Assembly (NCBI GenBank): GCA_026710565.1 | Contig: JAPOQV010000243.1 | Location: 1 to 8,475 of the forward strand | DNA: 8,475 bases | Source of the DNA: Spirochaetaceae bacterium | GTDB lineage: Bacteria; Spirochaetota; Spirochaetia; SZUA-6; Bin103 | Reading direction: 5' to 3' | In this document: piece after piece, positions 1 through 5,821 of the stretch | Layout: every line of letters starts with the position of its first letter | Numbering within the stretch: the first letter of the stretch is position 1 | The notes under the pieces: model-generated | Database searches by the model: none | What the model was told of the DNA's origin: nothing | The model's input: only the letters and a program-made list of their open reading frames with translations | Program-made: the position numbers and the translations under genes

Positions 1-198
1 GGTGGAGCCGGGTCCGATGGATACGAAGATGCGCCGCGACCACCATCGGGACGAGGTGTCGCAACTCGGGCAACCGGAAGACGTGGCCGACCTGATCCTG
101 CTTGCCGTCACCCAGTCGCCCAAGGTCCACACGCCGGAGCTGCCGCTCTATACCACCTCGAGTCCGGAGATCGAGATGATCCGGCACTGGGAGTAGGC
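1..198 (+). repeat. Terminal inverted repeat, left arm
   Basis: Bases 1-198 are the reverse complement of 8278-8475 with one mismatch (G at 142, paired with A at 8334). The identity is exact for 1-141. It resumes after the mismatch and ends two bases past the SDR stop codon. The arm consists entirely of SDR coding sequence and carries no transposase or transposon-end features. Confidence 0.95.
2..196 (+). CDS. SDR-family oxidoreductase, C-terminal fragment (left end)
   Basis: This is the last 64 codons of a gene whose start lies outside the window. The reading frame is open to the window edge, so the GTG at base 2 is most likely an internal Val codon rather than a start. The fragment reads (V/M)EPGPMDTKMR, then QPEDVADLILLAVTQSP, then KVHTPEL. 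This is the usual C-terminal run of classical short-chain dehydrogenases/reductases: the PG.V.T segment after the catalytic YxxxK (not visible here), then the 'PEDVA..ILFA..QP..V..PEL' helix and strand. Such enzymes are cytoplasmic NAD(P)-dependent oxidoreductases; the substrate cannot be read from this part. It ends in TAG. An almost identical fragment lies at the other end of the window in opposite orientation, differing only by one synonymous base (CTG here, CTT there). The family call is fairly sure; the specific function is unknown. Confidence 0.75.
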   Translation: MEPGPMDTKMRRDHHRDEVSQLGQPEDVADLILLAVTQSPKVHTPELPLYTTSSPEIEMIRHWE

Positions 199-218
199 TG
201 CGTCCCCGACCGTGCCCT

Positions 219-235
219 GAGACGTGCAACGTCTC
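219..235 (+). terminator. Short hairpin after the left SDR gene, possible terminator
   Basis: GAGACGT (219-225) and ACGTCTC (229-235) form a perfect 7-bp stem with a 3-base loop, starting 22 bases after the SDR stop codon. No T-tract follows (the next bases are CAATCCCC), so it is not a classical intrinsic terminator. Its position, between the end of one gene and an unrelated operon, fits a 3'-end structure. It lies outside the inverted repeat, so the right-hand SDR copy lacks it. Confidence 0.4.
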
Positions 236-335
236 CAATCCCCGATGTACACTTCACGGAGCCGAGGAGGTCGACCCGTCCCGTGAGCATTGCACTGTCC
301 GCCAGCGACGGTGACTCCGCGTAGGAGCGCGACCG

Positions 336-1469
336 ATGGCGGAGGCGGCGCGCGGCGAGGCCCGCCAGGAGCTTCAGGAGCAGTACTTTCTCGCGTCGCA
401 GTGGCAGTTGATGTGGCGCAAGCTGCGCCGCCACCGGCTGGCGCTGGCCGGGGCCACGATGCTGGCGCTGCTGTACCTGGTGGCGATCTTCGCCGAGTTC
501 TTCGCGCCGCACGATCTCTTCCAGCGCCACAACGACTTCATCAACGCTCCGCCGGTGCTGGTGCGGGTGCTCGACGAGGGGAGCGTGCAGATGCCGTTCG
601 TGTATCCGCTGGTCCAGACCCGCAACGAGGTGACCCTGCGGCGGGAGTACGCGGCCGACACGACGCGCCGGCTGCCGCTGGTCCTGTTCGTGCGGGGCGA
701 CCCCTACAAGCTGTGGGGGATCTTCCGCACGGACGTGCACTTCTTCGGCACGCGCGGCGGCGAGGCGTTTCTGCTTGGCACCGACCGGCTCGGTCGCGAC
801 ATGCTCTCCCGCGTGATCCACGGCGCCCGCATCTCGCTGTCGATTGGGCTGGTGGGCGTGTTCATCAGCTTCGTCCTGGGGTGCATCCTCGGCGGCATCT
901 CCGGGTACTACGGCGGCACCCCCGACCTGATCGTGCAGCGCGCCATCGAGTTCATCATCTCGATTCCCACCATTCCCCTGTGGATGGCGCTGTCGGCGGC
1001 GCTGCCGGCCGACTGGCCGGCGCTGCGCGTCTACTTCGCCATCACCGTGATCCTGGCGCTGCAGGGCTGGGCCGGCCTGGCGCGGGTGGTGCGCGGCAAG
1101 CTGCTGGAGCTGCGCGAGGAGGACTTCGTGATGGCGGCGCGCATCGCCGGGCAGGGTGCCGGCGACATCATCCGGCGCCACCTGCTGCCGTCGTTCATGA
1201 GCTACCTGATCGTGAACATCACGCTGGCGATCCCCGGCATGATCCTGGGCGAGACGGCGCTGAGCTTTCTGGGGCTGGGGTTGCGGCCGCCGGTGGTGAG
1301 CTGGGGCGTGCTGCTCAAGGACGCCCAGAACTTCCGTACCGTGGCGATCCATCCGTGGCTGCTCATTCCGGGCATCTTCGTCATCGTGACGGTGCTGATG
1401 TTCAACTTCCTGGGCGACGGGCTGCGCGACGCGGCGGACCCCTACACGAGTGAGGAACGCAAGGAATGA
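336..1469 (+). CDS. ABC importer permease, DppC/OppC-like
   Basis: Inner-membrane permease subunit of a peptide/oligosaccharide ABC importer (binding-protein-dependent transport system, DppC/OppC side), 377 residues. A first membrane helix lies at about 36-58 after a basic cytoplasmic tail. LLGTDRLGRDMLSRVIHGAR at about 147-164 is the family's classic GTDxxGRD segment entering the core. The cytoplasmic EAA loop (ELREEDFVMAARIAG...HLLP) at about 258-285 docks the ATPase, followed by GETALSFLGLGLRPP at 305-319 and FNFLGDGLRDAADP at 356-369. Homologues are usually about 300 residues. The extra length is a loop of about 105 residues between helices 1 and 2 (about 59-165), presumably periplasmic. 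The start is supported by AGGAG at 323-327, eight bases before the ATG. Its TGA overlaps the next gene's ATG, so the two permeases are translationally coupled. No ATPase gene is present in the window. Confidence 0.93.
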   Translation: MAEAARGEARQELQEQYFLASQWQLMWRKLRRHRLALAGATMLALLYLVAIFAEFFAPHDLFQRHNDFINAPPVLVRVLDEGSVQMPFVYPLVQTRNEVTLRREYAADTTRRLPLVLFVRGDPYKLWGIFRTDVHFFGTRGGEAFLLGTDRLGRDMLSRVIHGARISLSIGLVGVFISFVLGCILGGISGYYGGTPDLIVQRAIEFIISIPTIPLWMALSAALPADWPALRVYFAITVILALQGWAGLARVVRGKLLELREEDFVMAARIAGQGAGDIIRRHLLPSFMSYLIVNITLAIPGMILGETALSFLGLGLRPPVVSWGVLLKDAQNFRTVAIHPWLLIPGIFVIVTVLMFNFLGDGLRDAADPYTSEERKE

Positions 1470-2464
1470 GCGGGTACATCATTCGCCGCGTCGCTTACAC
1501 GGTCACCGTGCTGATCGCGGTCTCGATCTTCGGCTTCATCATCATCGAGCTGCCGCCGGGCGACTTCGTGTCCACCAAGGTGGCGCAGCTCGAGGCGACC
1601 GGCCAGCGCGTCAACCAGGAGATGGTGGATGCGCTGCGCCTGCAGTACGGGCTCGACAAGCCGGTATACCTGCGCTACCTGACCTGGATGAAGCGGCTGG
1701 TGAGCGGCAGCCCCGGCATGTCGCTGGACTGGAACCGGCCGGTCATGGAGCTGATCCTGGAACGGCTGCCGCTCACCATCCTGCTGACGGGGGCGACGCT
1801 CATCTTCACGTACCTGGTGGCGATACCGATCGGGATCTACTCCGCCACGCACCAGTACTCGCTCGGCGACTACACCTTCACCGCGCTGGGATTCATCGGC
1901 CTGGCGACCCCCAACTTCCTGCTCGCCCTGATCCTCATGTACCTGCTGTTCAAGCTGTTCGGGATCTCCATCGGCGGACTGTTCTCACTGGAGTACGCGC
2001 GCGCCGAGTGGAGCCTCGCCAAGCTGCTCGACATGCTCGGTCACCTGGTGGCGCCGGTCGTCGTCATCGGCACCGCCGGCACCGCTTGGCTGATTCGCGT
2101 GATGCGCGCCTCGCTGCTCGACGAGCTGCGCAAGCAGTACGTGATCACCGCCCGCGCCAAGGGCGTCGGCGAACGCTCCCTACTGTTCAAGTACCCGGTG
2201 CGCATCGCAGTGAACCCGATCGTGAGCACCGTGGGATGGCTGCTGCCGGTGATCGTCTCCGGCGAGGTGATAACCGCGCTGGTGCTGAGCCTGCCGACCA
2301 CCGGGCCGCTGCTGCTGCGCGCGCTGCAGGCTCAGGACATGTACCTGGCGGCTACCATCGTGATCTTCCTGACCGTGCTGACGGTCATCGGCACGTTGCT
2401 ATCCGACCTGCTGCTGGCCTGGCTCGACCCGCGCATCCGCTTCGAGGCACAGGCGGGCGCCTGA
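1466..2464 (+). CDS. ABC importer permease, DppB/OppB-like
   Basis: Second inner-membrane permease of the same importer, 332 residues, close to the family norm. Residues 1-30 (MSGYIIRRVAYTVTVL..., ending in ELPPGDF) are the typical OppB amino end: a first helix followed by the P.GD motif. QYGLDKPVYLRYLTWMKRLV at about 60-79 and GSPGMSL are the expected periplasmic segment. Further helices lie at about 103-123, 137-165, 194-212, 256-278 and 293-318. The EAA loop (RASLLDELRKQYVITARAKG) is at 214-233, and LDPRIRF closes the protein. The ATG at 1466 overlaps the preceding TGA (ATGA). The order is unusual, since the B-type gene normally precedes the C-type. Its stop is 19 bases from the stop of the convergent lyase-like gene. 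It is confidently a permease; substrate type (peptide versus oligosaccharide) is not readable. Confidence 0.94.
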   Translation: MSGYIIRRVAYTVTVLIAVSIFGFIIIELPPGDFVSTKVAQLEATGQRVNQEMVDALRLQYGLDKPVYLRYLTWMKRLVSGSPGMSLDWNRPVMELILERLPLTILLTGATLIFTYLVAIPIGIYSATHQYSLGDYTFTALGFIGLATPNFLLALILMYLLFKLFGISIGGLFSLEYARAEWSLAKLLDMLGHLVAPVVVIGTAGTAWLIRVMRASLLDELRKQYVITARAKGVGERSLLFKYPVRIAVNPIVSTVGWLLPVIVSGEVITALVLSLPTTGPLLLRALQAQDMYLAATIVIFLTVLTVIGTLLSDLLLAWLDPRIRFEAQAGA

Positions 2465-2483
2465 CCCGGCCCGGGCCGCCCGT

Positions 2484-3779
2484 TCAGGGATACTCGAAGT
2501 CTTCGACGGCGTAGATCTGCGGCAGCCCCGACTCGTCCGAGTTGAACAGCACCACGCTGCCGTCCGGCGACTGGAACGGATGCGGATGGGTGTGCTGCGA
2601 GTGGCCGAAAGACGAGCGGGGATGGAGCAGGTAGCTTGTCCGCAGCGCCGCGTCGGGCTCGTCCGGCAGCACGCCGACGTAGATCACGCAGTTCGCGTGG
2701 CGGCCGCGGTAGCCGAAGGTGTCGGAGACGAACCTGGTGCCGCTCGGGTCGAAGGCGAAGTGGCAGGAGTCCTCACGCTCCATCGACCGGCTGATGCGGT
2801 TGCGCGTGGCTCCCGGAATCAGGCGCCCGTGGTGCATGGTGCCGGGCTCGGCGCGGACCGCCCTGGCCTCCAGCAGCGGATACCGTTCCTCGCTCTCGAT
2901 GGCCATGCTCGCCACGACCGACATCTGCTCGCCGCGCCACGCCTGGTGCCCCTGGCACGTCTCGACGCCGTCGCGGCCGAACGCGTAGCAGCGGAAGTCG
3001 CTGCCGTCGTCCCGGATCACGTGCACGTCGGCGCCCTTGCCGCTGGCCAGGGTGACGATGTTGCCCAGCTCGTCCACGTCGCAGCCGTGATTGTCCTGCA
3101 GGAGGATGTCGTGGCTCTCCTCCGGGTCCTTCGAGCGGGAGTACTGGTGGTGGATGTTGCAGAAGCTCTGGCCTGCGAAGATGAGCGAGACGTCGGCGCG
3201 TTCGACGTCGAACACCACCAGTCCCCACGGCGCGTTGTGGGTGCGGCCGTCGCCGAGGTAGCCGGCCATGCACAGGCGGGCGCCGTCGGAGGAGATGCTG
3301 CTGGTGCCGTAGAGCAGGCTCAGGTGGCGGCCGGCTTCCGGCAGCGGGCCGTCGAACCTCGCCAGGGTCTCGCGCTGGAAGGAGTCGAGATCCACGCGCT
3401 TGATCGCCCACCAGCCGCCGCCGGCCCGGGTCCGGTCGATGAAGTAGTACATGTAGCGTCCGTCCGGTGAGACGCTCGGGCCGATGGCGCCCTCCTCGTC
3501 GGTCAACTGGATGAACGAGTAGCCGTCCTCGATGTCGCACAGCAGGTACTCGCGCCGGCTGCTGCGGGTGTCGACGTCGTCCGGATCGAGGAAGCGCTGG
3601 AACACGAAGCGCCGGGAGTCGGGTGTGAACACCCGCGCCTCCATGTAGATATGGCTGTGCGGGCGCTCGGCGTCGGCGCTGATCTGGGTGACCCGCAGCC
3701 CTTCCGGGGAGCGCTCGCCGAGCAGGTCGGGGCGCTCGCGGCGTTGGCGATAGACCTGGGTGTTGACGCGGCTTTCCAT
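2484..3779 (-). CDS. Oligogalacturonate lyase-like (PL22) beta-propeller protein
   Basis: A 431-residue protein resembling oligogalacturonate lyase (family PL22), which cleaves pectin-derived oligogalacturonides by metal-assisted beta-elimination. WD/TolB-like blade motifs are visible: SVSPDGRYMYYF at 102-113, FDPSGTRFVSDT at 343-354, and SPDGSVVLFNSDESGLPQIY at 404-423. The family's metal site is three His and one Gln, with the Gln and two His in the pattern QxxHxH. Here this is SQHTHPHPF, giving Q395, H398 and H400, and the third His would be H278 in GHQAW. H210/H211 (NIHHQYSR) and H339 (DSCHF) also sit where the family has conserved His. There is no signal peptide, so it is predicted cytoplasmic, as for known members. 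The ATG has no clear Shine-Dalgarno sequence, and no other in-frame start lies just upstream. It is head to head with the binding-protein gene. The fold and metal site are convincing; true substrate could be another uronide. Confidence 0.8.
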   Translation of the reverse strand: MESRVNTQVYRQRRERPDLLGERSPEGLRVTQISADAERPHSHIYMEARVFTPDSRRFVFQRFLDPDDVDTRSSRREYLLCDIEDGYSFIQLTDEEGAIGPSVSPDGRYMYYFIDRTRAGGGWWAIKRVDLDSFQRETLARFDGPLPEAGRHLSLLYGTSSISSDGARLCMAGYLGDGRTHNAPWGLVVFDVERADVSLIFAGQSFCNIHHQYSRSKDPEESHDILLQDNHGCDVDELGNIVTLASGKGADVHVIRDDGSDFRCYAFGRDGVETCQGHQAWRGEQMSVVASMAIESEERYPLLEARAVRAEPGTMHHGRLIPGATRNRISRSMEREDSCHFAFDPSGTRFVSDTFGYRGRHANCVIYVGVLPDEPDAALRTSYLLHPRSSFGHSQHTHPHPFQSPDGSVVLFNSDESGLPQIYAVEDFEYP

Positions 3780-3795
3780 GGCGCCACGGTAGCGC

Positions 3796-3811
3796 CGAGC
3801 TTGACAGCTCG
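3796..3811. promoter_or_regulatory. Dyad over the -35 box, candidate operator
   Basis: CGAGCTTGACAGCTCG is an inverted repeat with 6-base arms (CGAGCT/AGCTCG) and a 4-base centre. It encloses the whole -35 element of the binding-protein promoter and lies 17 bases upstream of the divergent lyase-like gene's start. A repressor or activator bound here could act on both genes. There is only one site of modest length, so this is a candidate on position rather than a recognised operator. Confidence 0.35.
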
Positions 3812-3828
3812 CAATGTGCCCATAAGAT
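3801..3828 (+). promoter_or_regulatory. Sigma-70-type promoter for the binding-protein operon
   Basis: A perfect TTGACA -35 box (3801-3806) is followed after 16 bases by TAAGAT (3823-3828). This matches the TATAAT consensus at four of six positions, including the key first, second and last bases. Transcription would start near 3835, giving a leader of about 27 bases with GGAGG at 3851-3855. It lies in the 82-base gap between divergent genes, exactly where a promoter is needed. Confidence 0.65.
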
Positions 3829-3861
3829 GGTCCGTCTAACCCTGCGCCCTGGAGGTACGAG

Positions 3862-5295
3862 ATGAGGAATACGCTCGCCTTACTGATGGGAGTGATGCTT
3901 GTTGCGTCGTTCGCCGCCTACGGCGACACGTACAACGAGGCCCCGATGCTCGCCGCGCTGGTCGCCGAGGGCAGCCTGCCCGCGGTCGACGACAGGCTGC
4001 CGGAGGTGCCGCAGGTGGTGGAACCGCAGGCCAGCCTGGGACAGAGCATCGGCGAGTACGGCGGTACCGCCAACGTCCTGCATCTGCGGCCCGATCTCAC
4101 CCGCGACGGCTGGTACCTGGCCGGCACCGATCCGTTCCTGCGCATCGACTTCGACGAGAGCACCATCGTCACCAACATGCCCGAGTGGTACGAGCTGTCC
4201 GAGGACGGCATGACCTTCACCTTCAAGCTGCGCGCGGGGATGAAGTGGTCGGACGGCGAGCCGATGGGGCTGCACGATATCGAGTTCTGGCACACGGACA
4301 TCCTGCAGAACGAGAGCCTCACCCCCAGCGTTCCCGGAGGGTTCGCTCCCGGCGGGGAGGTCATGCGTTACGAGGCCGTGGACGAAACCACGGCGCGCCT
4401 GCACTTCAGCGCACCGCACCCGCTGTTCACCACGCAGCTTGTCGGCTGGTGGGGAGGCGTGATGACGCCGCCGAGCCACTACCTGAAGCAATTCCACATC
4501 GCCCACAACAGCGATGCCGACGACGTGGCCAAGGAGGCCGGCTTCGACGCCTGGCACCAGTACTTCAACGACCGCAACCAACACTTCATCGGCTTCCCGA
4601 TGAAGCCTGATCTGCCCACGCTCAACCCCTACACCCAGACCCGGAAGGAGACGGACCTGCTGGTCTACGAGCGGAACCCGTTCTACTGGAAGGTCGACAG
4701 CGAAGGCAATCAACTCCCCTACATCGACCGGATCGTGAGCCGGCGGCTGGAGGACCTGGAGGTCTACTACGGCAAGATCATCAGCGGAGAAGCCGACTTC
4801 GCCGCCGCCGAGGGACACACCGTCAACTTCCAGCAGTTCCCGATGTTCAAGGAGAACGAGGCGGGCGGCCAGTACCGGGTGTTCCTGTGGCAGTACACCA
4901 ACCAGAGCTCGCCCACGCTGATGGTCAACCAGACCCTGGAAGGGGATGACGTGCTGCGTGACCTGTTCCGGGAGGTCAACTTCCGCCGCGCGCTGTCGCT
5001 GGCGATCGACCGCGACGAGATCAACGAGGTCCTCTATTTCGGCCGTGCCAAGCCGACCCAGATCAACGCCCTCTCTACCTCCAAGTACTACAACCCGGAC
5101 TACGACGACTCGTGGGCGCAGTACGATCCGGATCAGGCCAACCAGATGCTTGACGAGCTCGGCCTGGAGTGGGACAGGAATCGCGAGTTCCGCCTGCGCC
5201 CGGACGGCAAGCGGCTGGCGTGGACGTTCCTCACCGCGTCGATTCAGCCGGCGCTCGAGGAGCTGATCAAGGAGTACTCGGCCTCCATCGAGTAG
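3862..5295 (+). CDS. ABC importer substrate-binding protein (SBP family 5), N-terminal part ending at an in-frame amber
   Basis: Periplasmic substrate-binding protein of the OppA/DppA class (solute-binding family 5), which would hand substrate to permeases such as those upstream. Residues 1-21 are a signal peptide (MRNT, then hydrophobic LALLMGVMLVASFAAYG) with no lipobox Cys, so the protein is probably soluble. EAPMLAALVAEGSLPAVDDRLPE (26-48) is a mature N-terminus typical of a subgroup of this family. FKLRAGMKWSDGEP (121-134), ERNPFYWKVD (270-279), LPYIDRI (285-291) and NFRRALSLAIDRDEI (373-387) are family hallmarks. The start has GGAGG at 3851-3855, six bases upstream. Translation stops at TAG 5293-5295 after 477 residues, but the same frame continues with family sequence to 5787. 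The intact protein would be 641 residues, a normal length. As read it lacks the C-terminal part of the second lobe, so it is probably non-functional unless the stop is a sequencing error or is suppressed. Confidence 0.9.
   Translation: MRNTLALLMGVMLVASFAAYGDTYNEAPMLAALVAEGSLPAVDDRLPEVPQVVEPQASLGQSIGEYGGTANVLHLRPDLTRDGWYLAGTDPFLRIDFDESTIVTNMPEWYELSEDGMTFTFKLRAGMKWSDGEPMGLHDIEFWHTDILQNESLTPSVPGGFAPGGEVMRYEAVDETTARLHFSAPHPLFTTQLVGWWGGVMTPPSHYLKQFHIAHNSDADDVAKEAGFDAWHQYFNDRNQHFIGFPMKPDLPTLNPYTQTRKETDLLVYERNPFYWKVDSEGNQLPYIDRIVSRRLEDLEVYYGKIISGEADFAAAEGHTVNFQQFPMFKENEAGGQYRVFLWQYTNQSSPTLMVNQTLEGDDVLRDLFREVNFRRALSLAIDRDEINEVLYFGRAKPTQINALSTSKYYNPDYDDSWAQYDPDQANQMLDELGLEWDRNREFRLRPDGKRLAWTFLTASIQPALEELIKEYSASIE
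5293..5295 (+). other. In-frame amber (TAG) interrupting the binding-protein gene
   Basis: The codons around it read GAG-TAG-GAC-CTG. The frame before (from 3862) and after (to 5787) is the same, and both sides carry family 5 binding-protein sequence. TAG ends the SDR, C45 and nuclease genes here, so TAG is a normal stop in this genome. One base change from CAG (Gln), TGG (Trp) or GAG/AAG would explain it. Confidence 0.9.
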
Positions 5296-5310
5296 GACCT
5301 GTCGATCAAC

Positions 5311-5787
5311 GTGCTGAACATCGAGCTGTATCGGGAGCGGGTGCGCGCCAACGACCTGCAGATGGGCGCCTGGGGACACGACGGGTCCTCGGACTTCCTG
5401 ATCTTCAGCGATCCCTACAACCTCGTTCCCACGCCGAGCACCGGCAACGCGTGGAGCCAGTTGTGGGCCAAGTGGCTGGCTTCCGGCGGCGAGCAGGGCG
5501 AGGAGCCGCCGGCGGACGTGGTGCAGATGTACGACAACTGGCAGCAGCTCCAGGCCACGGTCGACGAAGCGGAGAGCGTCCGTCTGGGCAGGGAGATCCT
5601 GACCTGGGTGTCGGACAACCTGCCGGTGATCGGCACGGTGGGATACTTCCCGACCGTGTTCATCATCAAGGACAACCTGATGAACGTGCCGGAGACCTAC
5701 CTGTACGGCTGGGACATGCTGTACACGTTCCCGGCCCATCCCGAGTTGTTCTACCTGCAGCAGCCGCTGCAGCCGCACCAGATGTAA
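5311..5787 (+). pseudogene. C-terminal remainder of the binding-protein gene after the amber
   Basis: The family 5 frame runs uninterrupted from 5296 to TAA 5785-5787. The first possible restart is GTG at 5311, with no good Shine-Dalgarno sequence before it, so independent translation is unlikely. The segment begins DLSINVLNIELYRERVRAND and continues with MGAWGHDGSSDF. This is the expected 'GI.v....e...y..r..ANd.dm..w' stretch of the second lobe, where the chain crosses back. It ends with FPTVFIIKDNLMNVPE and YLYGWDMLYTFPAHPELFY, a normal end for this subgroup. No other stop or frameshift is seen, so decay, if real, is very recent. On its own the fragment has no signal peptide and could not form a binding protein. 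The C45 hydrolase start lies 34 bases downstream. Confidence 0.8.
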
Positions 5788-5821
5788 CCACGCGCGCTGC
5801 AGGCGCCGGGGGAGGCTCACG

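Noticed and set aside
1..196. The SDR as KduD, the dehydrogenase of the pectin breakdown pathway, given the nearby lyase-like gene
   Set aside because: KduD-type enzymes end with a 'VHG..L.VDGG' segment. This fragment has the different PEDVA...HTPEL tail, so the tempting pathway link is unsupported.
283..324. A 13-residue leader peptide (GTG start) before the permease operon, ending at TAG next to the permease ribosome site
   Set aside because: The nearest GAGGAGG (264-270) is 12 bases away, too far for a normal start, and the peptide has no attenuation-like codon run.
108..1453. Open frames of about 390-410 codons on both strands overlapping the C-type permease
   Set aside because: Their translations are Arg/Ala/Pro/His-rich without recognisable features. 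The permease frame has clear family motifs and a Shine-Dalgarno sequence.
2467..2478. CGGCCCGGGCCG palindrome between the convergent permease and lyase-like genes as a terminator
   Set aside because: It is a 12-base perfect palindrome with no loop and no T-tract, so it would form at best a tiny hairpin. GC-rich gaps give this by chance.
5293..5295. Genome-wide reassignment of TAG to an amino acid
   Set aside because: Three other genes in the window end at TAG exactly where their families end, so TAG is an ordinary stop here.
3880..5820. A very long open frame (646 codons) on the minus strand, antisense to the binding protein
   Set aside because: The translation is a His/Val/Gln/Arg-rich shadow with no domain. 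Long antisense frames are common opposite GC-rich genes, and the plus strand has a signal peptide, family motifs and a ribosome site.
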